NCBI GenBank assembly: GCA_945911685.1
Contig: CAMEAW010000040.1
Span: forward strand, 1 to 22,278
DNA: 22,278 nucleotides
Origin: Bordetella parapertussis
GTDB taxonomy: Bacteria; Pseudomonadota; Gammaproteobacteria; Burkholderiales; Burkholderiaceae_B
Reading direction: 5' to 3'
Each line of letters opens with the position of its first letter. The first letter of the stretch is position 1. Position numbers and translations under genes: made by a program. The notes under the pieces were generated by a model, which saw only the letters and a program-made list of their open reading frames with translations, was not told the origin of the DNA and did not search any database. Shown here one piece after another: positions 1 to 8,728 of this stretch.

Positions 1-4
1 TTCA

Positions 5-25
5 GTCTTATATAAGATATAAGAC
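5..25. promoter_or_regulatory. Perfect inverted repeat upstream of the acnB promoter (putative operator)
   Basis: The arms GTCTTATAT (5-13) and ATATAAGAC (17-25) are exact reverse complements separated by AAG. The site ends 2 bp before the -35 hexamer of the acnB promoter, the usual place for an activator, or for a repressor that overlaps RNA polymerase. I recall similar TCTTATAT/ATATAAGA boxes in front of TCA-cycle genes in betaproteobacteria, but I cannot check this or name the regulator. The symmetry is directly visible; the regulatory role is inference. Confidence 0.65.
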
Positions 26-27
26 AC

Positions 28-56
28 TTGATCGAAGGCGCGCTTGCCACTACAAT
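28..56 (+). promoter_or_regulatory. Sigma-70 promoter of acnB
   Basis: The -35 hexamer TTGATC (28-33) and the -10 hexamer TACAAT (51-56) are separated by 17 bp. Transcription would start near 63, giving a leader of about 97 nt before the acnB ATG. The leader contains a weak AT-rich hairpin followed by a T run (101-119), which is not strong enough to call an attenuator. Confidence 0.6.
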
Positions 57-159
57 ATTTGTATCGGTTCTTAGCTCAAAAATTCTCGAAAAAGCTAACG
101 AATTCGTCCGAATTTTTTATTCACTTGTTTCACATTACTAACCTTTTAAAGGCGCCATC

Positions 160-2745
160 ATGCTTGAAGCCTATCGCCAACACGTTGCGGAACGCGCAGC
201 CCTTGGCATTCCTCCCCTTCCCCTGACCGCACAGCAAACAGCGGATCTGATCGAACTACTCAAAGCGCCGCCGGCCGGCGAAGGCGCTGCGCTGGTCGAG
301 CTGATGACGCACCGCGTGCCAGCGGGTGTTGATGATGCCGCAAAAGTTAAAGCCTCTTATTTAGCTGCCGTGGCTCTAGGCACTGAAAAATGCGCGTTGA
401 TTTCGCGCAGCAAAGCAACTGAATTACTGGGCACCATGCTGGGTGGATACAACATTGGCCCCATGGTTGAGCTGCTTGACGATGCCGAGGTTGGCAAGGT
501 TGCTGCTGAAGGTTTGAAAAAAACCTTGTTGATGTTTGACGCGTTTCATGACGTCAAAGAAAAAGCGTTAAAAGGTAATGCCAACGCGAAAGCAGTGATG
601 CAAAGCTGGGCCGACGGCGAATGGTTTACCAGCCGCCCAGAAGTACCAAAAAGCTTAACCGTCACCGTATTTAAAGTCACGGGCGAAACCAACACTGACG
701 ACTTGTCACCGGCCCCTGATGCCTGGACACGTCCTGATATTCCATTGCACGCCTTGGCAATGCTCAAAAATCCACGTCCTGGTATTGAGCCACAAGAACC
801 AGGCAAAATTGGCCCGATCAATTTCATCAACGACCTGAAAAAGAAAGGCCACTTGGTTGCCTACGTTGGTGATGTGGTTGGTACAGGTTCGTCACGTAAA
901 TCAGCCACCAACTCGGTGCTATGGTTCACTGGCGAAGATATTCCTTTCGTACCCAACAAGCGTTTCGGTGGCGTGTGCTTAGGCAACAAGATTGCACCGA
1001 TTTTCTACAACACCATGGAAGATGCTGGCGCCCTGCCGATTGAACTTGATGTGTCAAACATGAACATGGGCGATGTGATTGAACTGCGTCCGTACGACGG
1101 CGAAGCCTTGAAAGACGGTAAGGTCATCGCTAAGTTTGAAGTCAAATCCGAAGTTTTGTTTGACGAAGTGCGTGCAGGCGGCCGTATCCCGCTGATCGTT
1201 GGCCGCGGCCTCACCAGCAAAGCGCGCGAAACACTGGGCTTACCGCCCTCAACGCTGTTCCGTTTCCCGCACGTCCCTGCTGCGTCTAAAAAGGGCTTCA
1301 CGCTTGCTCAAAAGATGGTTGGTCGTGCTTGTGGCTTACCAGAAGGCCAGGGCGTGCGTCCCGGCTCTTACTGCGAACCTGCAATGACCTCAGTCGGCAG
1401 CCAAGATACAACAGGCCCGATGACACGCGACGAACTCAAAGATTTGGCTTGCTTGGGCTTCTCAGCTGACCTCGTCATGCAATCGTTCTGCCACACTGCG
1501 GCTTACCCAAAATCGGTAGACGTTAAAACCCACCACACCTTGCCCCAGTTCATGAGCAACCGTGGCGGCATCTCGCTGCGCCCAGGCGACGGCATCATTC
1601 ACTCATGGCTCAACCGTATGTTGTTGCCTGATACGGTAGGCACTGGTGGCGATTCGCACACCCGCTTTCCAATCGGCATCAGCTTTCCAGCGGGTTCTGG
1701 CTTAGTCGCCTTTGCCGCTGCTACTGGCGTCATGCCTCTGGATATGCCTGAGTCAGTGTTGGTGCGTTTCAAAGGCAAGATGCAACCAGGCGTGACCTTG
1801 CGTGATCTGGTCAACGCAATCCCACTGTATGCCATCAAAGCAGGTTTGTTAACGGTTGGTAAACAGAGCAAAAAGAATATCTTCTCGGGTCGCATTCTCG
1901 AGATCGAAGGTTTGCCTAATCTCAAAGCTGAACAAGCGTTCGAATTGTCTGATGCCTCGGCCGAGCGCTCTGCAGGTGGCTGCAGCATTCGTCTGAATAA
2001 AGAGCCCGTGATCGAATACATCAACAGCAACATTGTGATGTTGAAGTGGATGATTGCCAACGGCTACTCTGACGAGCGCAGCATCACACGTCGGATTCAA
2101 GCCATGGAAGCCTGGCTCAAAAACCCACAACTGTTACAGCCTGATGCTGACGCTGAATATGCAGCAATCATTGAAATTGATTTAGCCGAAATTCACGAAC
2201 CGATCGTCGCCTGCCCAAATGACCCTGATGATGTCAAAACCTTGTCAGACGTCGCTGGCGCCAAGATCGACGAAGTGTTTATCGGCAGCTGCATGACCAA
2301 TATCGGTCACTTCCGTGCCGCTTCAAAACTGCTTGAAGGCAAGCGCGATATGCCTGTGAAGTTGTGGATTGCACCTCCAACCAAAATGGATGCGGCACAA
2401 TTGACCGAAGAAGGACACTACGGCGTGTTCGGTTCAGCAGGTGCGCGTACTGAAATGCCAGGCTGCTCGCTGTGTATGGGTAATCAGGCACAGGTGCGCG
2501 AAGGCGCAACGGTGATGTCGACCAGTACGCGTAACTTCCCGAATCGCTTGGGCAAAAATACGAACGTATATCTGGGTTCTGCTGAACTTGCTGCCATTTG
2601 CTCGAAACTTGGCCGTATCCCAACCAAAGAAGAGTACATGACCGATATGGGCGTCTTAAGCAAGAACGGCGACCAGATCTACAAGTACCTCAACTTTGAC
2701 CAGATCCCCGACTACAAAGATGTAGCGGATACGATCGCGTCTTAA
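160..2745 (+). CDS. acnB: Aconitate hydratase B (bifunctional aconitase / 2-methylisocitrate dehydratase)
   Basis: The 861-residue protein has the length and domain order of AcnB: an N-terminal HEAT-like helical domain (about 1-160), the swivelling domain (about 165-380) and the catalytic aconitase domains. It interconverts citrate and isocitrate in the cytoplasmic TCA cycle; family members also hydrate 2-methyl-cis-aconitate in propionate degradation. The [4Fe-4S] ligands are visible as Cys711 ([10 protein letters not shown]) and Cys769/Cys772 (GCSLCMGNQ), matching the E. coli AcnB pattern. AAAGG at 148-152 is a ribosome site 7 nt before the ATG. The gene has its own promoter, a leader with an inverted repeat, and a strong terminator, so it is probably monocistronic. 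Nothing is truncated. The annotation is secure. Confidence 0.98.
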   Translation: MLEAYRQHVAERAALGIPPLPLTAQQTADLIELLKAPPAGEGAALVELMTHRVPAGVDDAAKVKASYLAAVALGTEKCALISRSKATELLGTMLGGYNIGPMVELLDDAEVGKVAAEGLKKTLLMFDAFHDVKEKALKGNANAKAVMQSWADGEWFTSRPEVPKSLTVTVFKVTGETNTDDLSPAPDAWTRPDIPLHALAMLKNPRPGIEPQEPGKIGPINFINDLKKKGHLVAYVGDVVGTGSSRKSATNSVLWFTGEDIPFVPNKRFGGVCLGNKIAPIFYNTMEDAGALPIELDVSNMNMGDVIELRPYDGEALKDGKVIAKFEVKSEVLFDEVRAGGRIPLIVGRGLTSKARETLGLPPSTLFRFPHVPAASKKGFTLAQKMVGRACGLPEGQGVRPGSYCEPAMTSVGSQDTTGPMTRDELKDLACLGFSADLVMQSFCHTAAYPKSVDVKTHHTLPQFMSNRGGISLRPGDGIIHSWLNRMLLPDTVGTGGDSHTRFPIGISFPAGSGLVAFAAATGVMPLDMPESVLVRFKGKMQPGVTLRDLVNAIPLYAIKAGLLTVGKQSKKNIFSGRILEIEGLPNLKAEQAFELSDASAERSAGGCSIRLNKEPVIEYINSNIVMLKWMIANGYSDERSITRRIQAMEAWLKNPQLLQPDADAEYAAIIEIDLAEIHEPIVACPNDPDDVKTLSDVAGAKIDEVFIGSCMTNIGHFRAASKLLEGKRDMPVKLWIAPPTKMDAAQLTEEGHYGVFGSAGARTEMPGCSLCMGNQAQVREGATVMSTSTRNFPNRLGKNTNVYLGSAELAAICSKLGRIPTKEEYMTDMGVLSKNGDQIYKYLNFDQIPDYKDVADTIAS

Positions 2746-2788
2746 GTCTTAGCCGGGCGTCGTTTAAAAACCTCGCTCATCTGAACAG

Positions 2789-2829
2789 CCCCGTAAAGTT
2801 GGACACTTGTCCGTCTTTACGGGGTTTTT
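2789..2829 (+). terminator. Rho-independent terminator of acnB
   Basis: The 10-bp stem CCCCGTAAAG (2789-2798) pairs with CTTTACGGGG (2815-2824). The loop itself contains a GGAC/GTCC mini-stem (2801-2804 with 2809-2812), and the hairpin is followed by TTTTT (2825-2829). It lies 44 nt after the acnB stop codon. Confidence 0.9.
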
Positions 2830-2914
2830 CTTTAAAAGACTAAACAACGATTCGTTTAGATAGTTCGTTACACTAGAGCCCTTTATTGCAGCTTTTTTGG
2901 TTTCTGACATTTCT

Positions 2915-4129
2915 ATGGCTCGTGCTCGCGCTTCCTCTCCTCCCAAACGACTCAACCGCGACTCTTCGCGCTTGGTCACCCTATCACTCGCTTTGCACAA
3001 CTCAGGCAGCCGCGTTGAAGACCGGTTCTGGGAAACCGAACTAGAAAATACTTTAAACAAACTGATGCGCGCGGGCAACGACGCCACGCTCGATGCGGCA
3101 CTGGATCATCTTTCTACCACCAATATCGGCGGCTATGAAGTTCTGATCGAGCAAGCTGAAACGCACTCTGAATCCTGCGTGCTTGAAAAAGATGGCAAAC
3201 GTTTTGACGTGTTACTGATCATTGCGCCGTTGGTTGCCTGGACACGCTACAGCATTCCGGCCGTCGCACTGAGTGATAGCATCGTTACAACACTGGCGGG
3301 TCATTTACAAACACACGTCTTGGCAACTGGCGCACAAATCGCGATGATGCCGCAGTTGATTAGCTTGGATCAAATGCCACGCACGCTATGCGAAACCTAC
3401 GACTGGCTGCACAAACTTGGCGCCACTGCCTTGGATTTGCCAAGTGGCCCGCCCAAGCTCAATCACGAACCCGACTCGTTCAACATGCTGGCGGATACCC
3501 GCTATGTTGCGATTGGTGTGGCCGTGCCCGAAGGCAAACCCATATTTCGTTGGCAAGAAACGCCCAGCGAACTCGGAGACGGGCGTGAAGCGTGTCTTGA
3601 GAAATGGGTCGCAGACACCCAACCAATTTTTGCAAACCTATTAGCGGGTTGCGGCTTTGAAATCTTAGTCCCCGATGCCTATTACGTCAGCAACCGCGAA
3701 GCCGATCGTCAGATTCGCCCGCTCTCGGTCAAGTCGGCAGTCGTTTGGCTTGAAGGTGCGTTGCAACTAGAAGCTAGTCAGCTGCGCGCCGTGATCGTAG
3801 GTTGTGGCGAGCGCACCGTCGAAGAATACCGCATTGGCTTTACACAAAAAAATCAAACTGAAGTCATCTACGGTTGCCTGTGGCCGCTGTACGGTCGCGA
3901 AGAAGACGAGCCCCTACTTGAAGGGCAACCTGCACCGATTGAAACCATCGACGAGATCACGAACTTACTCAAAGAGTGTGGCATTACCGATATCCGGCGC
4001 CTACCTACCATGCTAAGCCCTGAGTTTTGCGACGATTGTGGTGCGCCTTATTTCCCGAATCCATCGGGCGAAATGGTGCATGCTGAATTACCCGAAGACG
4101 CAGAAACGGCGCCCGCGCACTTTCACTGA
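2915..4129 (+). CDS. DUF2863 family protein
   Basis: The 404-residue cytoplasmic protein resembles the DUF2863 family of betaproteobacteria, whose biochemical role is unknown to me. The N-terminus is basic (MARARASSPPKR) and there is no signal peptide or membrane helix. Near the C-terminus a CDDCGAPYFPNP motif gives a CxxC pair that could be half of a metal knuckle. I prefer the ATG at 2915; an in-frame TTG at 2897 would add six residues, and neither has a clear Shine-Dalgarno sequence. In the gap after the acnB terminator, CTAAAC (2840-2845) and GTTTAG (2854-2859) form an inverted repeat and TACACT (2869-2874) could be a -10 element. Its stop is 2 nt before earP, so the two are probably an operon and may share a role in translation, which is inference. 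Confidence 0.85.
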   Translation: MARARASSPPKRLNRDSSRLVTLSLALHNSGSRVEDRFWETELENTLNKLMRAGNDATLDAALDHLSTTNIGGYEVLIEQAETHSESCVLEKDGKRFDVLLIIAPLVAWTRYSIPAVALSDSIVTTLAGHLQTHVLATGAQIAMMPQLISLDQMPRTLCETYDWLHKLGATALDLPSGPPKLNHEPDSFNMLADTRYVAIGVAVPEGKPIFRWQETPSELGDGREACLEKWVADTQPIFANLLAGCGFEILVPDAYYVSNREADRQIRPLSVKSAVVWLEGALQLEASQLRAVIVGCGERTVEEYRIGFTQKNQTEVIYGCLWPLYGREEDEPLLEGQPAPIETIDEITNLLKECGITDIRRLPTMLSPEFCDDCGAPYFPNPSGEMVHAELPEDAETAPAHFH

Positions 4130-4131
4130 TC

Positions 4132-5397
4132 ATGCAGGCCGACGTCTTTTGCCGAGTCGTCGACAACTTTGGCGACATCGGCGTGACTTGGCGCTTAGTG
4201 CGCCAATTGCAACGCGAGCACAATTGGTCGATTCGTTTATGGGTGGATGATTTAAAAAGTTTTCAACGACTTGAAGCACGCGTTCACTTGCATGCCTTGC
4301 AACAAGTGATCGAACACATTGAGATTATTCATTGGGGCGACCCTGCCCCCGACCTCATCCCCTACCCCCTCGTGCTGTGCAGTTTTTCGTGTGACTTGCC
4401 TGCCACCTACATTGCACAGTTGCACCAGCGGCCCGCGCTTTGGATCAACCTTGAATACCTAAGCGCCGAAACTTGGGTTGAGGGCTGCCACGGTCTGCCC
4501 TCGCTGCGCGGTGACGGTTTGTCTTCGTATTTCTTTTTTCCGGGCTTCAACGCAAAAACGGGTGGTCTGCTGCGCGAGCGTGAGCTGCTCACACACCGTG
4601 ATCGTTGGCAAAAGGATCTTGACGGTCAGCACCAGATGCTCGAACGCTTAGGGGTCTCTGCGGCAGCACTTGCCGCGTGGCGGCCTCAGCCAACAGCGTC
4701 GAGCAACAGGAGCGAGTTTGAACCGAAACGACAAAGCGAAACTCAAGACTTAGCACTACCGCCGAGCGTGCACCAAATCAGCCTAGGGCCACAAAGAGGG
4801 GTTCACCCTCTATCACTACCGCCGAGCGCACACTCGCCGGCTGCGCGCCTGCTGACCTTGTTTTGCTATCCACACGCGCCCATCGTGCAACTGTTCGAGG
4901 CGCTCTGTGCAGAGTCTCGCGCCTCGGTTGTGCTGATCCCACAGGGAGTCGCCCCAGAGCTCACGACAGGGCGCTTGGGGCCGTTAAAGCAGGTCTATCT
5001 CGAACGCATCCCTTTTGTGTCACAGCCAAAATACGATCAGCTGTTATGGATGGCCGATCTGAATGTTGTGCGCGGTGAAGATTCAATTGTTCGTGCGGTG
5101 TGGGCGGGCAAACCGCTTATTTGGCAGATTTATCCGCAAACTGAGGGTACACATCTGATCAAGCTTGAAGCTTGGTTAAAGATGTCTAGCCTACCTGCTG
5201 ATATTCAAGACTTGATGCGCAAATGGAATGCCGACACGGTCTCAGCCGACTTACCTAATCGCTTTGCACAAGCGGTGAGCGCCGAAGCTTACGCGCAGTG
5301 GTCAAGCTACGCGTCGGCACTGAGTCACACCCTTGCGCAAGAAGCCGATTTTGCCCAAGCGCTGCATGACTTTTGCGCGTCGAAGATAGCGCCTTAG
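4132..5397 (+). CDS. earP: EF-P arginine rhamnosyltransferase EarP (DUF2331), with an unusual linker insertion
   Basis: EarP transfers rhamnose from dTDP-rhamnose to Arg32 of elongation factor P, which lets EF-P rescue ribosomes stalled at polyproline. The N-terminal half carries VVDNFGDIGV (9-18) with the paired aspartates Asp11 and Asp15 that are important in this family. The C-terminal Rossmann half carries the RGEDS motif (314-318), associated with nucleotide-sugar binding, and PLIWQIYPQTEGTH. The 421 residues exceed the usual 370-390. The excess is residues about 185-237, a Ser/Pro/Gln-rich stretch between the two halves with LPPS[VA]H repeated 20 residues apart. All catalytic motifs flank it intact, so activity is plausible. 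The stop codon overlaps that of the convergent MFS gene by 3 nt (shared TTAG). Confidence 0.95.
   Translation: MQADVFCRVVDNFGDIGVTWRLVRQLQREHNWSIRLWVDDLKSFQRLEARVHLHALQQVIEHIEIIHWGDPAPDLIPYPLVLCSFSCDLPATYIAQLHQRPALWINLEYLSAETWVEGCHGLPSLRGDGLSSYFFFPGFNAKTGGLLRERELLTHRDRWQKDLDGQHQMLERLGVSAAALAAWRPQPTASSNRSEFEPKRQSETQDLALPPSVHQISLGPQRGVHPLSLPPSAHSPAARLLTLFCYPHAPIVQLFEALCAESRASVVLIPQGVAPELTTGRLGPLKQVYLERIPFVSQPKYDQLLWMADLNVVRGEDSIVRAVWAGKPLIWQIYPQTEGTHLIKLEAWLKMSSLPADIQDLMRKWNADTVSADLPNRFAQAVSAEAYAQWSSYASALSHTLAQEADFAQALHDFCASKIAP
4714..4828 (+). repeat. In-frame repeat-rich insertion inside earP
   Basis: A 15-bp direct repeat CACTACCGCCGAGCG occurs at 4754-4768 and again at 4814-4828, exactly 60 bp (20 codons) apart. 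Between the copies is a hairpin AGAGGG (4795-4800) / CCCTCT (4806-4811). Just before them is an inverted repeat GAGTTT (4714-4719) / AAACTC (4739-4744). The reading frame stays open throughout. The pattern resembles a palindromic mobile element of the kind known to insert in frame in Rickettsia genes; that origin is inference from one copy. Confidence 0.6.
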
Positions 5398-6614
5398 GCA
5401 GCGGCCGTTGCCATCACTGGCGCGGGCTCTTTGATCGGCAAATTGATTAAGGCGGCCATCGCAGACAGTGCAATGTCGGCGTACCACATCCACTGATAGT
5501 CGCCAAAAGAAAATAAAACCAAGCCGCCCACATAGGCACCTAAGAAGGCTCCGATCTGATGCGACAAGAGCGTTAAGCCAAACAGTGTCGACAGATAACG
5601 CACACCAAACAACTTGCCTACGATTGAGGCCGTTGGAGGCACGGTCGCCAGCCAAGTCGCCCCTAACCCAATCGCAAAAATATAAAACGTCAGTTCAGTT
5701 TTAGGTGCAATCAAGTACAACGCAATTAACACCGCGCGCGAGCCATACATCACGGCCAAAATATTTTTACTTTTGAACCGATTAATTTGCGCGCCCACAA
5801 AGATACTGCCAAAAATATTGGCCAATCCAATGATCCCCAACGACCAACCCGCGACAGAGGCAGGCAAGCCGCACAGATCGACCTCGCCCGGCAAGTGCGT
5901 CACCAGCATGGCGATATGAAACCCACAGGTAAAGAAACCTAAATGCAGCAACAAATAGCTTGGGGATTTGAAGGCCACTTTCACTGCAGCACCCATGCCG
6001 GCATCGGTGCCTTGTGGCGCAGCAGGTGCTGGCACATTTTTGGTGAGCTTATTAATCAGCGGCAACGATAGCAACGCTAACAACACAAGCGACCACATCG
6101 CATTCATCCATCCCAACGATTGAATCAAGCGCGTGGTGATCGGGGCAAACACAAACTGTCCCATTGAGCTTCCGGCATTAATGAGCCCGGCTGCGTTGCC
6201 GCGCGCCTCTGCCGGGATCCGCTTGGCTACGGTCCCAATCAAAATAGAAAAACTGCAGGCGCCGTTACCAATCGCCGACACTAAACCGATGGTAAAAATC
6301 AGCCCCCAGGTTGAGTCCATCAAGGGGATCAGCGCGGTACCCACAACTGTCAAACACAGCCCACCCAACAGCACCGGACGCGCGCCATGGCGGTCTGCAA
6401 TCATGCCGGCCAGCGGTTGGGCTGCCCCCCAAACAAATTGGCCCACAGCCATGGCTAGACTAATACTCACGATCCCCAGCCCCGTCGACGTATTCAGGGG
6501 GCTAATGAACAACCCCATGGTTTGACGCGTGCCGTTAATGATCATGATGATGCCCGCAGCCGTGAGTGTCACCAACAATACGTCGAGTTGTTTAAACGTT
6601 TGAAAGAAACTCAT
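5394..6614 (-). CDS. MFS transporter
   Basis: The 406-residue hydrophobic protein has about twelve membrane helices. The family motif A (GMIADRHGARPV, after helix 2) marks it as a major facilitator superfamily secondary transporter of the inner membrane, closest by eye to the OFA/anion-symporter-like group. A central hydrophilic loop (KNVPAPAAPQGTDAG) separates the two six-helix halves. The substrate cannot be read from the sequence. CTCAAGG at 6621-6627 (minus sense) is a ribosome site in front of the ATG. The gene lies between earP and efp on the opposite strand, converging on earP with overlapping stop codons and diverging from efp. That makes a role in EF-P modification unlikely, and it is probably an independent insertion into this neighbourhood. 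Confidence 0.9.
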   Translation of the reverse strand: MSFFQTFKQLDVLLVTLTAAGIIMIINGTRQTMGLFISPLNTSTGLGIVSISLAMAVGQFVWGAAQPLAGMIADRHGARPVLLGGLCLTVVGTALIPLMDSTWGLIFTIGLVSAIGNGACSFSILIGTVAKRIPAEARGNAAGLINAGSSMGQFVFAPITTRLIQSLGWMNAMWSLVLLALLSLPLINKLTKNVPAPAAPQGTDAGMGAAVKVAFKSPSYLLLHLGFFTCGFHIAMLVTHLPGEVDLCGLPASVAGWSLGIIGLANIFGSIFVGAQINRFKSKNILAVMYGSRAVLIALYLIAPKTELTFYIFAIGLGATWLATVPPTASIVGKLFGVRYLSTLFGLTLLSHQIGAFLGAYVGGLVLFSFGDYQWMWYADIALSAMAALINLPIKEPAPVMATAAA

Positions 6615-6811
6615 GGATAGCCTTGAGGATATTGATTTTGGTCATGACATGGACTGTAAATTGTTATTCTTCAGCCACTCAGCAAAACTTGAAAGTAGCA
6701 CGCAACCCCCCGCAAACTAAGCGAAATCCATGAAAATAGAGCAATAAAGGCCGAGGCAGGCTAGAATGGAGGGCTTTTTTAACATTTACCGAATTACCGG
6801 AGCTTTAAGTC

Positions 6812-7369
6812 ATGAAAACCGCACAAGAGTTGCGCGTCGGCAACGTAGTCATGGTCGGCAAAGATGCCGTCGTCGTGCAGCGCGCTGAATACAGCAAGTC
6901 GGGTCGCAACGCCTCAGTCGTGAAGCTTAAGTTCAAGAACTTGCTCACCGGCACCGGTAGCGAAACCGTTTCAAAAGCTGACGAAAAATACGACGTCATC
7001 ACGCTTGACCGCAAAGAGTGCACCTACTCGTACTTTGCCGACCCAATGTATGTATTTATGGATGGCGAGTTCAACCAATACGAAATCGAAGCCGACAGTA
7101 TGGGCGACGCACTTTTTTATCTAGAAGAAGGCATGCCTGTTGAAGCTGTGTTTTATGACGGCCGCGCGATTTCAATCGAATTGCCTACCATGGTCGTGCG
7201 CGAAATCGTTTACACCGAGCCTGCAGTACGTGGTGATACGTCAGGTAAAGTCATGAAGCCCGCCAAAATCAACACCGGTCATGAATTACCCGTGCCTTTG
7301 TTTTGCGCCATTGGCGACAAGATCGAAATCGACACACGCACTGGCGAATACCGCAGCCGCGTGATGTAA
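6812..7369 (+). CDS. efp: Translation elongation factor P (arginine-32 type)
   Basis: The 185-residue protein has the three beta-barrel domains of EF-P (KOW-like N-terminal, OB, C-terminal). It binds between the P and E sites of the ribosome and promotes peptide bond formation at consecutive prolines. The tip of the first domain reads SKSGRNA with Arg at position 32, the residue rhamnosylated by EarP rather than the lysine modified by EpmA/EpmB. This matches the earP gene in the same window. GGAG at 6799-6802 precedes the ATG. TAGAAT at 6762-6767 is a possible -10 element, but I see no convincing -35. A strong terminator follows, so the gene is probably monocistronic. Confidence 0.98.
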   Translation: MKTAQELRVGNVVMVGKDAVVVQRAEYSKSGRNASVVKLKFKNLLTGTGSETVSKADEKYDVITLDRKECTYSYFADPMYVFMDGEFNQYEIEADSMGDALFYLEEGMPVEAVFYDGRAISIELPTMVVREIVYTEPAVRGDTSGKVMKPAKINTGHELPVPLFCAIGDKIEIDTRTGEYRSRVM

Positions 7370-7388
7370 GTTGTTTGCACCGTCAGTC

Positions 7389-7417
7389 AAAAGGCCCAAC
7401 GATGTTGGGCCTTTTTT
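7389..7417. terminator. Terminator shared by efp and the HEPN/MNT pair
   Basis: The stem GGCCCAAC (7393-7400) / GTTGGGCC (7404-7411) has a three-base loop. It is preceded by AAAA (7389-7392) and followed by TTTTTT (7412-7417), so it can terminate transcription from either side. It lies 19 nt after the efp stop and directly against the stop codon of the converging nucleotidyltransferase gene. Confidence 0.9.
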
Positions 7418-7418
7418 A

Positions 7419-7733
7419 TTATGTGCCCGGCGAGGGCTCGTTATGCTCAAACACCACATACTTTTCGAGTATATGGTCTCGAAAGTCCTGATTGATTTCA
7501 TCCCAAACTAATACATCTACGCTGAAAGGTAGCGAACTTTCGTCCAAGGCTTCTCTAAGTGAAGACACTGAAGCGCTTTGGGCAGGCTTTGAAAAGACCA
7601 CTAGATCGAGGTCTGAATCAGGTCTGAAGTTACCTTTAACGCGCGAACCAAACGCCCACACTAAAACACTAGGCAAGTACTGTTCAAATAGCGCCGCAAG
7701 CGTTTTACGCTGAGCAGTCGAGATATGAATCAT
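7419..7733 (-). CDS. MNT-type nucleotidyltransferase, putative antitoxin (HI0073/MntA-like)
   Basis: The protein is 104 residues from the ATG at 7733. The minimal nucleotidyltransferase signature GSx10DxD is complete: Gly29-Ser30, Asp41 and Asp43, with a third acidic residue Asp73 in SVDVLVWD. In characterised HEPN/MNT pairs such as MntA-HepT, the enzyme AMPylates the HEPN toxin to silence it; here that role is inferred from family and pairing. An upstream in-frame start (7817) would add 28 residues that overlap the HEPN gene and look like read-through, so I prefer 7733. That is 5 nt after the HEPN stop. The gene is the second of a two-gene minus-strand operon that ends at the bidirectional terminator. 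Confidence 0.88.
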   Translation of the reverse strand: MIHISTAQRKTLAALFEQYLPSVLVWAFGSRVKGNFRPDSDLDLVVFSKPAQSASVSSLREALDESSLPFSVDVLVWDEINQDFRDHILEKYVVFEHNEPSPGT

Positions 7734-7738
7734 CGAGG

Positions 7739-8161
7739 TCACGACCAAGCTTCTCCGGTCATCACTGTATAAAGCGCACGCGTATCTTTTAAAAATCCAT
7801 CCAATCGCACGATGCACTGCTGCGCCTTATCACCATCGTAATCATGAGCGGTATTGGTTCGTGTATCGGCATACACCAGCCAGGCCTCTATCGAATTAGC
7901 GAGCAACTTGTTTTCATTCGCCAAACGAAATACCGGCTTAGGGCTATTCGGAACCTCTGGCGCTCCTAACACTTCAATCAAGTAGCGTTTTAAGATTTTC
8001 CAGGTGCAGTCATAACAAATCTCAAAGCGCTGAATGCAGGACTCAACAATTGCCTCTTTGTTCAAGACGCTCAAATTAGCCTGATTGTGGCTGTCTAGAT
8101 AGTTAGCGTATTGCAACTCGAGATGCGACAGCGACTTCTTTAGTTTGCTGTAATCAATCAT
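7739..8161 (-). CDS. HEPN-domain protein, putative RNase toxin (HI0074-like nucleotidyltransferase substrate-binding family)
   Basis: The 140-residue all-helical protein matches the HI0074 branch of the HEPN superfamily. The Rx4H active-site motif is seen as Arg101-TNTA-His106 followed by Asp-Tyr108. HEPN proteins of this kind can be ribonuclease toxins neutralised by the adjacent nucleotidyltransferase. I chose the ATG at 8161 because GAGGTG lies just upstream on the minus strand; the GTG at 8170 would leave that site inside the coding region. It is the first gene of the pair. Base composition looks slightly AT-richer than the neighbouring efp and ABC genes, which fits acquisition by transfer, as is common for such modules. 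No toxicity can be deduced from the sequence alone. Confidence 0.86.
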   Translation of the reverse strand: MIDYSKLKKSLSHLELQYANYLDSHNQANLSVLNKEAIVESCIQRFEICYDCTWKILKRYLIEVLGAPEVPNSPKPVFRLANENKLLANSIEAWLVYADTRTNTAHDYDGDKAQQCIVRLDGFLKDTRALYTVMTGEAWS

Positions 8162-8359
8162 GAAAAACACCTCGACTTAACTATTTGAAGGAATACGCAA
8201 AAACTCTGTCCGGTCAGTGGGAAAGTAACAAGAATCAGCCTGACTAAAAGACGTTAGCACCACCATGACAGTTTTGTTTATCATACTAGCTAGCGCTTAC
8301 CCAGTCGAATGACAAATCCGATAAACGCCGAGCGACTTCACTACACGTGACAGTGTGAG

Positions 8360-8641
8360 TCAGCTTGTCTGGCTCTCAAGATCGGCAAGCCAGCGTAAGG
8401 CGTATTCTCGATCAGGGCCGCACATCTCGAGCGAGGGTTGTAAACCACCACAAAAGGCTGGGCGCTCGGGTTGACCGAAGATGGCACAGCGATTGTCTGG
8501 CAAGAGTTGCACGCAAGGTACGCCCGCCGGTTTGCCTTGCGGCATGCCTGGGATGGGGCTGGTGATAGAGGGCGCGATACAGCAGGCACCGCAATCAGGG
8601 CGACAGCTCATTACGCTGTTCAAATCGCTCTTGTTTTGCAT
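8360..8641 (-). CDS. YkgJ family cysteine-cluster protein
   Basis: The 93-residue protein has the CxxxCxxCC signature of the YkgJ/UPF0153 zinc- or iron-chelating family (Cys13, Cys17, Cys20, Cys21) and further cysteines at 43, 52, 64 and 74. The motif QPERPAFC also fits this family. The eight cysteines suggest a bound metal ion or cluster; the cellular function is unknown. Two starts are plausible, ATG at 8641 and ATG at 8611 ([11 protein letters not shown]). Neither has a strong ribosome site, and many relatives start close to the cysteine motif, so 8611 may be correct. It is the last of the minus-strand genes here, 87 nt after the DUF1178 gene, and no terminator was seen beyond it. Confidence 0.85.
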   Translation of the reverse strand: MQNKSDLNSVMSCRPDCGACCIAPSITSPIPGMPQGKPAGVPCVQLLPDNRCAIFGQPERPAFCGGLQPSLEMCGPDREYALRWLADLESQTS

Positions 8642-8728
8642 CGTCACGAAGCGCAGAAGGTTAAGAGGACACACGCTGCTGCACAATCATTAATCAGTCG
8701 CATACAGCCTTTGAGAGCCTTCGCACAC

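Noticed and set aside
101..119. AATTC/GAATT hairpin followed by a T run in the acnB leader, resembling an attenuator
   Set aside because: The stem is only 5 bp and AT-rich, so it would be unstable. No leader peptide or alternative pairing was evident.
44..226. Short frame overlapping the acnB promoter and start
   Set aside because: It would begin before the predicted transcription start and runs into acnB in another frame.
2840..2874. CTAAAC/GTTTAG inverted repeat and a TACACT hexamer before the DUF2863 gene
   Set aside because: No matching -35 hexamer at a suitable distance, and the 6-bp arms are common by chance. It is mentioned only in the gene entry.
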